A DNA stretch of 64,000 nt from Alteraurantiacibacter aestuarii. Lineage in GTDB: Bacteria > Pseudomonadota > Alphaproteobacteria > Sphingomonadales > Sphingomonadaceae. The DNA is taken from positions 248,001 to 312,000 of the forward strand of contig NZ_WTYY01000001.1 in assembly GCF_009827405.1 (NCBI RefSeq), in the 5' to 3' direction. A program made the translations under genes and the position numbers. Positions 43,477-52,855 of this stretch are shown here, in pieces. The notes under the pieces are model-generated. The model saw only the letters and a program-made list of their open reading frames with translations, was not told the DNA's origin and ran no database searches. Position 1 is the stretch's first letter. Every line of letters starts with the position of its first letter.

Positions 43477-43508
43477 AAGGGGGGCGACCGAAAGGCCGCC
43501 CCCTTTTG
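43477..43508. terminator. Intrinsic terminator after the aldehyde dehydrogenase
   Basis: A GGGGGGCG stem pairs with CGCCCCC across GAAA-centred bases, followed by TTTT. It serves the converging lipoprotein gene as well. Confidence 0.75.
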
Positions 43509-43919
43509 TCATTCTGCCGCCGCGTCTTCTTCCTGAACGGGCGTGACATAGGCGATCTGGCCATCTGGCATGGTCAGGGCGCGTGTGCCGTTCTCGTCCG
43601 CTGCGCCAATCGTGTAGCAGCGTGGCTCATCCTCGCCCGTTGGCATCCAGCACGAAGACCCGTCATCCTGCATCGACCACGTGCCTTCCGATACGGTGCC
43701 ATCGGCCATCTGCGTGGTGAAGGTGCCGTCAGGCCGGTTGGTGGTGACGGCGGTTGTCTCGTCGGGATAGACGACATCCCAGGCCCCCAGGTGTTCCTCG
43801 AAGGTAAAGTCGCTCACCGGTTGCACTGTTTCTGCGCTTTCTTGTGCAGCGTCGTCCGACGTTTCGGAGCAGGCCGATAGAATGGCCAGGCATGCGGCGC
43901 AGGCGATCAATTTCTTCAT
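43509..43919 (-). CDS. Small lipoprotein (paralogue of 44805-45224)
   Basis: 136 residues: lipoprotein signal (MKKLIACAACLAILSAC), acidic linker, then a small beta domain with LGAWDVVYPDETTAV, NRPDGTF, CWMPTG, CYTIGAADENG and MPDGQIAYVTPV. The same order of motifs occurs in the lipoprotein at 44805. Two conserved Cys pairs suggest a disulphide. GAGGGG precedes the ATG. Function unknown. Confidence 0.8.
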   Translation of the reverse strand: MKKLIACAACLAILSACSETSDDAAQESAETVQPVSDFTFEEHLGAWDVVYPDETTAVTTNRPDGTFTTQMADGTVSEGTWSMQDDGSSCWMPTGEDEPRCYTIGAADENGTRALTMPDGQIAYVTPVQEEDAAAE

Positions 43920-44081
43920 GGTACTATCCCCTCAGCTGTCTTTGAGGAGGGCATTCTAAACAGACTTGGCCGGTTTGCGGGACATTTCTGGCCTGTTTGC
44001 AGCGATGGCGCAGCATCAGGCTGTTTTCGCGATACAAATTGAACGAATCTTTGCCGTGTTTGCGCTGTTCGCTTTGTTGCA

Positions 44082-44110
44082 TTGTAATTAAACGCAAGTG
44101 AGCCTATATA
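44082..44110 (+). promoter_or_regulatory. Strong sigma70 promoter for infA
   Basis: TTGTAA (44082-44087) and TATATA (44105-44110) have 17-bp spacing. It lies in the 328-bp gene-free stretch 43920-44247, leaving a leader of about 130 nt. The leader contains small inverted repeats (GTCGCTTGCGAC and CCGGTCGAACCGG). Confidence 0.65.
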
Positions 44111-44247
44111 GCTCTTGCCTGACGTCGCTTGCGACGGAATTTGCCAGCCGGTCGAACCGGCTTTCACCTTTCCTTATCACGCTACCTGGCTGCGCAACGC
44201 GGAATGATTCGCGAAGCGACAACTCACATGCCTGAAGGATTAGAAAT

Positions 44248-44526
44248 TTGGCGAAGGAAGAGCTGCTTACACTGGAAGGCCATATCGACGAGGTTCTGCC
44301 CGACGGTCGCTTTCGCGTAAAGCTCGACAATGATCATGAGATCATCGCCTATACCGCTGGCAAGATGCGCCGCTTCCGGATTCGTTCGGTGGCTGGTGAC
44401 AGGGTTCATGTTGAAATGACGCCCTATGATCTTTCCAAGGGCCGCATAATCTTCCGCGAACGCACTCCGGGCTCCGGCCCAACGGGTGGTGCTGGCGGCG
44501 GCAAGCGCGGCAAATTCAGGCGCTAG
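44248..44526 (+). CDS. infA: Translation initiation factor IF-1, TTG start, C-terminal extension
   Basis: 92 residues. The S1/OB-fold core ([53 protein letters not shown]) is followed by about 20 Gly, Lys and Arg-rich residues ([12 protein letters not shown]) that E. coli IF-1 lacks. The start is TTG with AAGGA 7 bases upstream; no ATG fits. The core differs from the usual alphaproteobacterial IF-1 (KNRIRVLAGD), so this may be a second, divergent IF-1 copy. It has its own promoter and a long leader, followed by a 50-residue gene. Confidence 0.9.
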   Translation: MAKEELLTLEGHIDEVLPDGRFRVKLDNDHEIIAYTAGKMRRFRIRSVAGDRVHVEMTPYDLSKGRIIFRERTPGSGPTGGAGGGKRGKFRR

Positions 44527-44580
44527 ACTACAATTTACGAAGGGCAAGGCGCATCAGACGCCGCCCTCCAGAGGAATATT

Positions 44581-44733
44581 ATGACAATCCAGACCAGCGT
44601 GCGCACTCCGCGCACCACACTTTCGCTGCCTTTTGGCGGTCGGAAGCCCGTTTCGCATACCGCGCCGCAGCATTGCTCGAGCGCGCTGAGCGAACGGGAA
44701 CTGCGGCGCCTCGTCGCCGCCATGATCGACTGA
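44581..44733 (+). CDS. Small conserved-looking protein (50 aa)
   Basis: An open frame of 50 codons begins MTIQTSVRTPRTT and ends LSERELRRLVAAMID. AGAGGA lies 5 bases upstream of the ATG. It is 54 bp after infA and before a hairpin, so probably cotranscribed with infA. The C-terminal amphipathic helix (SERELRRLVAAMID) resembles helices at the end of small sphingomonad proteins. Function unknown. Confidence 0.6.
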   Translation: MTIQTSVRTPRTTLSLPFGGRKPVSHTAPQHCSSALSERELRRLVAAMID

Positions 44734-44745
44734 CAATCATCACCA

Positions 44746-44775
44746 CGGGGTGGTGGGCGAAATCCTGCCACCCCG
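44746..44775. terminator. Hairpin terminator between infA unit and lipoprotein
   Basis: CGGGGTGG (44746-44753) pairs with CCACCCCG (44768-44775) across a 14-base loop. There is no T-run, so efficiency is uncertain. Confidence 0.45.
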
Positions 44776-44804
44776 CTGGGTAAGCCGCCTTTGCGGCACC
44801 AGAC

Positions 44805-45224
44805 CTAATTTACCGGACTGATTGTAACGACCGAGCCGTCTTCCATGATGGCAGTGCGTGAGCCGTATTCATTGGCTTCGCCAATCACATAGCACCACGG
44901 CCGGTCTTCCGCCTTCAGCGACAGCAGGCAGGTCCGTTCTTCGGCAAAGATCCACAATCCGCGATCCGCGCTATCTACTCCCGCAATGCGTTCATAACTG
45001 CCATCGGCGCGAAGGATAATCGTGCTCTGCGTGCCATCGGGATAGGTGAATTCCCATCTCCCGGCATGCTGTTCCAGCGTGATTCCGGCTTTTGCCGTCT
45101 CACCCTGTATGGACCCGGGCGTTGCCGCTTCGGCTGCATTGGTGGCCGCGTTCTGTTCGGGCGCCTGCCTGCCACAGGAAGACAGGGCCAAGAGCAAGAT
45201 GGCGCAGGCGATCGGTGTCCTCAT
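44805..45224 (-). CDS. Small lipoprotein (paralogue of 43509-43919)
   Basis: 139 residues: lipoprotein signal (MRTPIACAILLLALSSC), then HAGRWEFTYPDGTQS, LRADGSYERI, CLLSL, CYVIGEANEYG and MEDGSVVTISPV, matching the motif order of the lipoprotein at 43509. The pair flanks infA in the same direction. Function unknown. Confidence 0.78.
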   Translation of the reverse strand: MRTPIACAILLLALSSCGRQAPEQNAATNAAEAATPGSIQGETAKAGITLEQHAGRWEFTYPDGTQSTIILRADGSYERIAGVDSADRGLWIFAEERTCLLSLKAEDRPWCYVIGEANEYGSRTAIMEDGSVVTISPVN

Positions 45225-45291
45225 CCAGTTATGCGTCCCTTGCTTTCTTGCTGTTGGGCGGATGCTAGCCGCCAATGGTTAGCAATTCCTG

Positions 45292-47490
45292 TTATTCTCC
45301 TATGCCAATGGCGGCCAGCATGGCCTGATCGGGGTCCAGCGCCGCGCCGGCAGGAAAATCGTTGGCTTCCAGAAGATAGGCAATCACGGCCAGATACTGG
45401 CTGTCGGGCAGCGATCCGCCTGCGGCCACCGGCATGTTGCCGCGCGTATAGGCGAACAGGTCGCCCACGGACTTGCCGCGCCAGTTGGCCATGAATGCGC
45501 CACCTTTCAGCGTGGGTGAACCTGGCGCGGGCTGGAAATCCACCCCGTGGCAGGCCGCGCAGGCGCGTTCATACACCGCCTGTCCCGCGCGTGCCTGGGC
45601 AGCCGAATACACGCCATCCGCCGTATGCCGGGCAAAGCCGCCACCCGGATTGTTCAGCGCCGGATTGTTCAGGGCCGGATCGACGGAGGACAGGCGGCCT
45701 GCCGGATTGATCGGCGCGCGATAGGGACCGGCATGACCGATACCCGCCTGCGGCAGGGCGAACACATACAGCGTGTTCTGCGTGCCATGCGTCAGTTCGG
45801 GGGTGAAGCTGTCATTCAGCCAGCGCCCGGTTGAAACCGCCACATATTGCTGGCCATCGACTTCGAACGTTGCCGGATAGCCGGTGACGCTGGAGCCAAG
45901 GTTCATCTCCCACAGCACTGCGCCATCGTGTTGGTCCATCGCGCGGAAGCGCCCGTCGGCATCGCCTGCAAACAGCAACCCACCGCCGGTCGTCATCAGC
46001 GACTGCATTCCTGTGCGGGTGGAAAATTCCCACAATGTGCGGCCGGTCACGGCATTGACCGCGTGGATCACGCCCACATTATTGTTGGCGCCCGGCGCGA
46101 TATACTGGCGCGAAGACATGCCATAGACGCCCGGATTATCCGCCGGGTCGAGCGCGGCCATCTCCGCACAGCTGTTGTTGGAGGTGAGATACATGGTGCT
46201 GGTGAGCGGGCTGTAGGCCCCCGCCGGATAATTGGTGCCGCCCGATGGGGCCGGGCACACGGTCAGCTTTGCGCCAAAGGCAGTGAAGATCGTCTCCGGG
46301 TTCACGGTCACGCGGCCCGTTGCCCCGTCAATATCGCCGACAACGTTCTGGTGAATGGTCGGGCGCGCCCACAGGAACTGCCCGGTTTCGCGGTCGAGCG
46401 TGTAGATCACCCCGGTCTTGCCGGGTACGCCGGTCAGCACCTTGTAGGTGCGGCCCGCCTCGATGGCGGGATTGATCCAGGTGACTTCGGAAGGATCGGG
46501 TGCCACCGCCTCATCCACCAGCATGCGCGGGAAGGGATGATCCAGGTCCCAGTGATCCACCAGATGCTGGTAATGCCACACGATCCGCCCCGTCTCCACA
46601 TCCAGCGCGAGGGTGGAATTGTGGTAGAGGTAATCGTAATCCGGCCCCGCCAGCGATATCTTGGGCGCAGGTGCGGAAACTGACGTGCCCATATAGATCA
46701 GCCGCAGTTCGGGATCATAGCTGGCCACCATCCATGCACCCACCTGCTGGCGGTCTTCCAGCGGCACGCCGCCCCATGTGGCATCGTTGGGATCATCGCC
46801 GCGGGCGATGGTGCTGGTGCGCCAGACTTCCTCGCCCGTCAGCGCATTATGCGCGGTGATGACGCAGGCATCGGGCCCGCCCTCAGGCTCGCAACTGCGC
46901 CCGGTGATGGCGAGGCCTTCGGCAATGATCGGGCCGGAGCTTTGCTTGGCACCGTTGCGGTAATCCATGATCCTGGTTTCCCACACCATTTCCCCGGTGC
47001 GGGCGTCGAGCGCATAGATATAGTCATCCGCGCCATTGGCGATGATCAGATTGCCATAGATCGCCAGATTGCGGTTGGTATCCCAGACAGGCAGGTAATT
47101 GCCGATGTCCTCGGGAATGTCGCGGCGGTACTGCCAGATCAGCTGGCCAGAGCGGGCATCGATCGCTTCGATCACATCGCCCGGCGCGGGGAAATACATC
47201 ACCCCGTCATGCACCAGCGGCGTGCCTTCCTGCGATCCTGTATTGAGCGGCCGCGCCCACACCATGCGCAGGCTGGCCACATTGTCGCGGGTGATCTGCG
47301 CCAGCGGGGAATAGCCCCAGCTATCCAGCGTGCGCCGCCAGCTGAGCCAGTCAGCCGGATCGGGGTTCTGGATGTCCGCATCGGTCACGGGGGTGAAATC
47401 GCTCAATGTCTGGCCACCGGCCTGCGCTATGGCCAGCACCCCGATTGCAACTCCCAGACTGGCCTTTGCGGCCCAGTTCGTCACGGCCAT
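45292..47490 (-). CDS. PQQ-dependent quinohaem dehydrogenase
   Basis: 732 residues: signal peptide (MAVTNWAAKASLGVAIGVL), an eight-bladed quinoprotein propeller (WARPLNTGSQEGTPLVHDGVMYF, GTSVSAPAPKIS, GMSSRQYIAPGANN) and a C-terminal cytochrome c with C644-x2-C647-H648. The vicinal cysteine pair of the other PQQ enzyme (39749) is not present; the nearest pair is CEPEGGPDAC. It therefore belongs to a different quinoprotein branch, with unknown alcohol substrate. GGGGAG precedes the ATG. It lies just downstream of a SnoaL-like lipoprotein. Confidence 0.88.
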   Translation of the reverse strand: MAVTNWAAKASLGVAIGVLAIAQAGGQTLSDFTPVTDADIQNPDPADWLSWRRTLDSWGYSPLAQITRDNVASLRMVWARPLNTGSQEGTPLVHDGVMYFPAPGDVIEAIDARSGQLIWQYRRDIPEDIGNYLPVWDTNRNLAIYGNLIIANGADDYIYALDARTGEMVWETRIMDYRNGAKQSSGPIIAEGLAITGRSCEPEGGPDACVITAHNALTGEEVWRTSTIARGDDPNDATWGGVPLEDRQQVGAWMVASYDPELRLIYMGTSVSAPAPKISLAGPDYDYLYHNSTLALDVETGRIVWHYQHLVDHWDLDHPFPRMLVDEAVAPDPSEVTWINPAIEAGRTYKVLTGVPGKTGVIYTLDRETGQFLWARPTIHQNVVGDIDGATGRVTVNPETIFTAFGAKLTVCPAPSGGTNYPAGAYSPLTSTMYLTSNNSCAEMAALDPADNPGVYGMSSRQYIAPGANNNVGVIHAVNAVTGRTLWEFSTRTGMQSLMTTGGGLLFAGDADGRFRAMDQHDGAVLWEMNLGSSVTGYPATFEVDGQQYVAVSTGRWLNDSFTPELTHGTQNTLYVFALPQAGIGHAGPYRAPINPAGRLSSVDPALNNPALNNPGGGFARHTADGVYSAAQARAGQAVYERACAACHGVDFQPAPGSPTLKGGAFMANWRGKSVGDLFAYTRGNMPVAAGGSLPDSQYLAVIAYLLEANDFPAGAALDPDQAMLAAIGIGE

Positions 47491-47514
47491 GCCGCTCTCC
47501 CCATGATTATAGTG

Positions 47515-48096
47515 CTATTCTTCCAGACGCTGTGAATTGGGATCGATCGGCGTATCGCTCTTCAGCATCGGGTCCCAATGTTCGGCGATCTTGCCGTCCT
47601 CGATCCGGTAGAGATCGAACCAGGTCGAATAATAGGTCGCGCCGTTCGCATCGGCTTCCGTGCGCACGAAGGCGGTGGTGACAAAATCGCCCTCTGCTAG
47701 CAGGTTGATCAGCGGCAGTTCCAGCTTGTCCTCAAGCGCGCGTTCGGGCCGCGTGTTGCGGATGTATTCCTGAACACCCGCCAGACCCTGTCCGGCGTTG
47801 GGATTGTGCTGGATGTAATCGTCGGCGATGAACTCTCCCGCGCGGTCGGCATAGCCGCCCTGCAACACGATGCGGTACATGTCATAGACCAGCCGCTTGT
47901 TCGCCGCGAGCTGCGGATCGTCGCTGGCAAGAAGCGCTGTGTGATCCTGTGGCACAGCGGGCGGCGTGGCGGTCATGTCGGTCTCTCCCTCGCTCGCAGG
48001 CGCGGGCGCTGCGGCGGTTTCTTCAGTGTCTGTCAGCTTGTTGTCAGAGCAGCCAGCCAGCAAGGCGGCGGCGATGCAAAGCGTCAAAATGCGCAT
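47515..48096 (-). CDS. SnoaL-like lipoprotein
   Basis: 193 residues: lipoprotein signal (MRILTLCIAAALLAGC), acidic linker and an NTF2-like domain with YIQHNPNAGQGLAGVQEYIRN and DLYRIEDGKIAEHWDPM, the COG4922 pattern of 20158. GAGAGGGG precedes the ATG. It lies 24 bp upstream of the quinoprotein and is likely cotranscribed with it. A periplasmic partner of that enzyme is possible. Confidence 0.82.
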   Translation of the reverse strand: MRILTLCIAAALLAGCSDNKLTDTEETAAAPAPASEGETDMTATPPAVPQDHTALLASDDPQLAANKRLVYDMYRIVLQGGYADRAGEFIADDYIQHNPNAGQGLAGVQEYIRNTRPERALEDKLELPLINLLAEGDFVTTAFVRTEADANGATYYSTWFDLYRIEDGKIAEHWDPMLKSDTPIDPNSQRLEE

Positions 48097-48199
48097 CCAA
48101 TTCCCCTCTCCGATTGCCTTCCTGCCATTGCCGGGGTGACGCGGCAAGCATGAGACGCTAAAGCGCGCCGGACAAAATCAATTTGGGATGATTTCCACC

Positions 48200-50215
48200 A
48201 TGAAAACCCTGCTCCTTGCCAGCACTGCAACCATGCTGATCGCCGCTCCCGCTTTCGCACAGGAGGAGCCCGCGGATCCGGCAGAAGAGACAGTCATCGT
48301 CGTGCTGGGCGATGGCCTGGCAGAAACGCCCGCCACGCCCGCCTATTCGCATGTCGAGATTGAGCGTGAGCAGATCGTCAGCTCTGGTTCGGGCCGTCTG
48401 GAAGACGTGCTGAGCAATGTCGCCGGCTTCCAGCAATTCCGCCGTTCGGACAGCCGTTCGGCCAATCCCACGGCGCAGGGCGCCACGCTGCGCGCGCTTG
48501 GCGGCAATGCCACCAGCCGCGCGCTGGTGTTGCTGGACGGCGTGCCGATGACCGATCCGTTCTTCGGCCATATCCCGTTCAGCGCCATTGCGCCTGAGCG
48601 GCTCGGCCTCATCCACGTCACGCGTGGCGGCGGTTCCGGCCCGTTCGGCTCGGGCGCTCTAGCTGGCACGATAGAGCTCAACAGCGCCGATGCTTCCGCG
48701 CTTGGCCTGTTCACCGGACAGGTGCTGGCCAACCAGCGTGAAGACACCGAAATGTCCGCCAGCATCGCGCCGGAATTTGGCAATGGTTATGCCGTGTTCA
48801 GCGGTCGGTGGGATCGCGGCGATGGCTTCTTCACCACGCCTCTGGCGGACCGTGTGCCCGCCACCAGCCGCGCCAATTTTGATGACTGGTCCGCCAGCGG
48901 ACGCCTTGTGCAGAGCCTTGGCCCGGTAGAATTGCAGCTGCGCGGTTCGGCTTTCGAGACCAGCCGCACGCTGCGTTTCGAAGGCGCGGACAGCACCACA
49001 TCAGGTGAAGATGTCAGCCTGCGACTGGTCAGCCGCGGATCATGGCAGGTGGACGCGCTGGCCTATGCCCAGTGGCGCAATTTCAGCAATATCATCGTGT
49101 CCTCCACCCGCTATGTGCCCGTTCTCGACCAGAAGAACACGCCTGCGGAAGGGCAGGGCGGCAAGATCGAGGTGCGCCCGCCCGTGGGTGATGACATGAC
49201 GCTGCGCCTTGGTGCCGATTTCCGCCGCAGCGCGGGCGACCTGTTCGAAGATGCCTACAGCGCCTTCTCCGGCAACTTGACCGAGGAACGCTTTGCCGGC
49301 GGTGTGAACACCAACTTCGGCCTGTTTGCAGAGAACGATATCGAGCTTGGCCCGGTCACGCTGACCGGCGGCCTGCGCGCAGACCGCTATGCGATCAAGG
49401 ATGGCTATTACCGCAGCTTCACCGGTGCGGGCGCGCCGGTGCGCAATGACAGCTATGCCAATCGCTCCGACTGGGAAGTGACTTGGCGCGCGGGCGCCCT
49501 GGTTCAGGCCAATGATGTGATCACCTTCCGCGCGGCGGCCTATACCGGCCTGCGCCTGCCCACCCTGAATGAGCTGTACCGCCCGTTCGTGGTCTTCCCG
49601 GTGACGACCAATGCCAATGAGAACCTCGTTCCCGAAAAGCTGGAAGGCTATGAAGTCGGGGCCGATTTCGCGGTCGATCCCGGCACGCGCTTTTCCGTCA
49701 CCGTGTTCGACAACAAGGTGAAGAACGCCATCGCCAATGTCACCATCGCCACCAACCTGCGTGAACGGCAGAATCTGGATGCGATCGATGCCTTCGGGGT
49801 GGAATTTGCCACATCCGTGCAGCGCGGACCGTGGGGATTTGATGCCAGCATGGCGCTTACCAATTCCGAAGTGCGCGGCACCGGCTTTGCCGCCGGTCTG
49901 GATGGCCTCACGCCGTCGCAGACGCCCAAGTTCTCCGCCAGTGCCACGGCCAGCTATCGCGCCGACAACGGGATGAACTTTGCCGCCACGCTGCGCCATG
50001 TCTCCAGCCAGTTCGAGGACGATCAGGAAACCGACGTTCTGCCTGCCGCCACCACGGTGGATCTGTTTGCGCAAATGCCGGTCGCGGGCCGCCTTTCGGC
50101 TGTCGCCCGGGTGGAGAACCTGTTCGATGAGACGATCGTCACGCGCAACCAGGGCGGATCGATGGATATCGGCGTGCCGCAGACCGTCTGGCTGGGCCTG
50201 CGCTACGGCTTCTGA
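48200..50215 (+). CDS. TonB-dependent outer-membrane receptor
   Basis: 671 residues: signal peptide (MKTLLLASTATMLIAAPAFAQ), TonB-box-like region (EETVIVVLGD), plug domain (SNVAGFQQFRRSD, LVLLDGVPMTDPF, VTRGGGSGPFGSGALAGTIEL) and a 22-strand barrel ending in Phe (LGLRYGF). Imports scarce or large compounds with TonB energy. In this catabolic region it may take up aromatic oligomers, as sphingomonad receptors do; a metal-chelate receptor remains possible. An in-frame ATG four codons upstream is an alternative start. Confidence 0.92.
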   Translation: MKTLLLASTATMLIAAPAFAQEEPADPAEETVIVVLGDGLAETPATPAYSHVEIEREQIVSSGSGRLEDVLSNVAGFQQFRRSDSRSANPTAQGATLRALGGNATSRALVLLDGVPMTDPFFGHIPFSAIAPERLGLIHVTRGGGSGPFGSGALAGTIELNSADASALGLFTGQVLANQREDTEMSASIAPEFGNGYAVFSGRWDRGDGFFTTPLADRVPATSRANFDDWSASGRLVQSLGPVELQLRGSAFETSRTLRFEGADSTTSGEDVSLRLVSRGSWQVDALAYAQWRNFSNIIVSSTRYVPVLDQKNTPAEGQGGKIEVRPPVGDDMTLRLGADFRRSAGDLFEDAYSAFSGNLTEERFAGGVNTNFGLFAENDIELGPVTLTGGLRADRYAIKDGYYRSFTGAGAPVRNDSYANRSDWEVTWRAGALVQANDVITFRAAAYTGLRLPTLNELYRPFVVFPVTTNANENLVPEKLEGYEVGADFAVDPGTRFSVTVFDNKVKNAIANVTIATNLRERQNLDAIDAFGVEFATSVQRGPWGFDASMALTNSEVRGTGFAAGLDGLTPSQTPKFSASATASYRADNGMNFAATLRHVSSQFEDDQETDVLPAATTVDLFAQMPVAGRLSAVARVENLFDETIVTRNQGGSMDIGVPQTVWLGLRYGF

Positions 50216-50224
50216 TCCTGTTGC

Positions 50225-50242
50225 ATAGGGAAATTTCCCTAT
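50225..50242. promoter_or_regulatory. 18-bp perfect palindrome upstream of the ALDH-ADH operon
   Basis: ATAGGGAAATTTCCCTAT reads the same on both strands, with no loop, so it looks like an operator rather than a terminator. It lies 10 bp after the TonB receptor stop and 50 bp before the aldehyde dehydrogenase start. Confidence 0.55.
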
Positions 50243-50291
50243 TCTCGGCTGGCCTGAGAGATTAGGTTCACTGGCAAACAGGGAGGATCAA

Positions 50292-51758
50292 ATGGCATCA
50301 CGGCCTGCCGTGCTGAATGTGCGCAATCCACGCAGTGGCGAAGTCGATTTCCAGCTGCAGGTTTCATCGCGGGAGGAGGTAGCAGCCAAGGCTGCACGCC
50401 TGCGTGAAAACCAGATCGCATGGGAGGCGATGGGCGTGGATGCGCGCTGCGGCGTCATGGCGCGCTGGCTGGAGGTGGTGAAAACCCGCGCTGGCGACAT
50501 TGGCGAGGCCGATGCGCACGATACCGGCGGCTGCCACACGTCATACGTCCAGGGCTTCATCACCATGGCCAATGTGGGCGGCTGGCTGCAGGATGCGCCA
50601 AAGGCTTTCGCCGACCTGAAATGGGAAGGCAAAAGCTTCACCATGCCCAGCGTGGAGCTGGAATCGCAGGTTGTCGCCATGCCGCTGACCGGGGTGATCA
50701 GCCCGTGGAACGCCCCGCTGATGCTGGCGTTGCTGGATGCGGTGCCGGCACTGTTTGCCGGCTCCGCCGTGTTGCTGAAGCCCAGCGAAGTGACCCCGCG
50801 CGTGATCGAGACATTGTTTGAAACCGTGCGCGAAGTGCCCGAACTGGCAGCGGTGTTCGATTACGTCTCCGGCGCGGCCGACGTTGGCCAGGCGCTGATT
50901 GCCGAGGTCGATACGATCTGCTTCACCGGCTCCGTCCCCACGGGCCGCAAGGTGGCGATTGCCTGCGCCGAACGGCTGATCCCGTGCAATCTGGAACTGG
51001 GCGGCAAGGACCCGTGCATCGTCACCGAAAATGCCGATCTGGACCGCGCGGTAACCTCGGTGCTGCGCGGCGCGGTCTATGCCACGGGGCAGGTCTGCTA
51101 TTCGATTGAGCGGGTCTATGTGCACGAGAGCGTGCACGATGCATTCGTGGCGAAGCTGGTGGAGCAGGCGCAGGCCGTGCGCCTCAATTCCGATAATCCG
51201 CGTGCCGGCCATATCGGTCCCTTCACCTTCGCCCCGCAGGCAGAGATCGTCACCCGCCACATCGCCGATGCCGTGGCCAAGGGCGCCATGGTGCTGACCG
51301 GCGGCGCGGTGGAGAATATTGGCGGCGGGCTGTACCTGCGCCCCACGGTGCTGACCGGCGTGACGCATGACATGGAGATCATGCGCGATGAGACTTTCGG
51401 GCCGTGTATCCCGGTGATGGCCTATTCCGACACCGAGGAGGCGATCCGGCTGGCCAATGATACGCAGTTCGGCCTTACCGCCAGCGTGATCGCGGGCGAT
51501 GCGGAGGAGGCCAAGGCCATCGGCAGGCGCATCAATGCGGGCGGAATCTTCCTGCAGGACACGTTCCTGACGTTCGCCAAATTGCGCACTTTCGGGTCTG
51601 ACAGCTTCGGCTGGTCGGGCCACGGCGCCCCGCGCATCGGACCGGAATCGCTGCGCCGCTTCCTGCGCCGCAAGAGCCTGATGGTGCAGCATGGCGATGT
51701 TGCCAATATCCAGAACGATCATCATCTGGGACCGCCCCCGGGGAGGCCGGAAGCATGA
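50292..51758 (+). CDS. Aldehyde dehydrogenase
   Basis: 488 residues: catalytic Cys269 (TGQVCYS), base Glu in LELGGKD, loop FTGSVPTG, SPWNAP. The C-terminal segment lacks the GGxKxSGxGRE motif and instead has FGWSGHGAPRIGPESLRRF, unlike the ALDH at 41990. It starts an operon of four overlapping genes (ALDH, Zn-ADH, esterase, GFA). The substrate is probably the aldehyde made by the next gene. Confidence 0.9.
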   Translation: MASRPAVLNVRNPRSGEVDFQLQVSSREEVAAKAARLRENQIAWEAMGVDARCGVMARWLEVVKTRAGDIGEADAHDTGGCHTSYVQGFITMANVGGWLQDAPKAFADLKWEGKSFTMPSVELESQVVAMPLTGVISPWNAPLMLALLDAVPALFAGSAVLLKPSEVTPRVIETLFETVREVPELAAVFDYVSGAADVGQALIAEVDTICFTGSVPTGRKVAIACAERLIPCNLELGGKDPCIVTENADLDRAVTSVLRGAVYATGQVCYSIERVYVHESVHDAFVAKLVEQAQAVRLNSDNPRAGHIGPFTFAPQAEIVTRHIADAVAKGAMVLTGGAVENIGGGLYLRPTVLTGVTHDMEIMRDETFGPCIPVMAYSDTEEAIRLANDTQFGLTASVIAGDAEEAKAIGRRINAGGIFLQDTFLTFAKLRTFGSDSFGWSGHGAPRIGPESLRRFLRRKSLMVQHGDVANIQNDHHLGPPPGRPEA

Positions 51759-52855
51759 AAATCACCGCCGCACTCAGCGGACGAGGCGGCGATGCGCCGC
51801 AATTGACCGAGCTTGAGCAGGAGGAACCGCGCGCTGGCGAGATGCGCATCCGCCTGGTCGCCACCGGTATCTGCCACACCGATCTGCATGAACATCCCGG
51901 ACGCCATTCGCCGCAACCCATTGTGCTGGGCCATGAAGGCGCAGGCGTGGTGGAGAAACTGGGTGAGGGGGTGACCGGTTTCGCACTGGGCGATCACGTG
52001 ATCCTGAGCGGTAACAGCTGCGGTAAATGCCCGTCATGCCTCGATAATCGTCCCACCTATTGCGATCTGGCCATGCCGCTGTGCTTTGGCGGAAAGCGCC
52101 TCGATGGCTCCACTGCGCTGTGCAGCGACGGGGCTGCAATCCACTCGCATTTCTTCGGCCAGTCGAGCTTTGCCACCCACTCCATCGTGCCCCAGCGCAC
52201 GGCGGTGAAGATGGACAAGGATCTGCCGCTGGAGAAGCTGGGACCGCTTGGCTGCGGGATCATAACCGGGGCTGGCGGGGTCATAGAGGCGTTGAAAGTC
52301 GGCTATGGCGACACAATCGCCATCTTCGGGACCGGAGGCGTGGGCCTTTCGGCAGTGATGGCGGCCAGGCTGGTGGGCGCCAGGCGCATCGTTGCGGTGG
52401 ACCTTGACCCCGTCCGGCTGGAACTGGCGCGTGAATTTGGCGCGACCGATTGCCTGCCCGGCGATGAAGATGATCTTGCCGCCAAGATCCGCGGCATCAC
52501 CGGGCGCGGTGTGGATTTCACCTTCAACACCACCAATGTGCCGAGCGTTCACACTCTGGCGCTGGACGTGCTGGCGATGAACGGCACCGCCGGCTTCGTG
52601 GCCGCGCCGCGCGGCGAATGGGCGCCGCAGATGTTCGGCATGCTGGCGGGCGGCAAGCAGTTGCGCGGCATATTGGGCGGCGATGCCCATCCCGGCATTT
52701 TCCTGCCCAAGCTGGCCGATTACTGGCGGCAGGGGCGCTTCCCGTTTGACCGCATGATCAGCTTCTACCCCTTTGCCGATATTTCCCGTGCCTTTGCCGA
52801 TGCGCACAGCGGCAAGGCAATCAAGCCCGTGCTGTTGATGGAGACACCTGAATGA
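51755..52855 (+). CDS. Zinc-dependent alcohol dehydrogenase (aryl-alcohol type)
   Basis: 366 residues of the medium-chain family. Catalytic zinc: C40, H60 and E61. Structural zinc: C89, C92, C95 and C103. NAD loop GTGGVG in [18 protein letters not shown]. The pattern resembles benzyl/aryl-alcohol and class III-like dehydrogenases. Its start overlaps the ALDH stop by 4 bp, so it oxidises an alcohol to the ALDH substrate. A formaldehyde dehydrogenase role is conceivable because a GFA protein follows. Confidence 0.9.
   Translation: MKITAALSGRGGDAPQLTELEQEEPRAGEMRIRLVATGICHTDLHEHPGRHSPQPIVLGHEGAGVVEKLGEGVTGFALGDHVILSGNSCGKCPSCLDNRPTYCDLAMPLCFGGKRLDGSTALCSDGAAIHSHFFGQSSFATHSIVPQRTAVKMDKDLPLEKLGPLGCGIITGAGGVIEALKVGYGDTIAIFGTGGVGLSAVMAARLVGARRIVAVDLDPVRLELAREFGATDCLPGDEDDLAAKIRGITGRGVDFTFNTTNVPSVHTLALDVLAMNGTAGFVAAPRGEWAPQMFGMLAGGKQLRGILGGDAHPGIFLPKLADYWRQGRFPFDRMISFYPFADISRAFADAHSGKAIKPVLLMETPE

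Noticed and set aside
48200-50215. Assigning the TonB receptor to vitamin B12 or siderophore uptake
   Set aside because: The motifs define only the general receptor fold; nothing in the sequence fixes the ligand.
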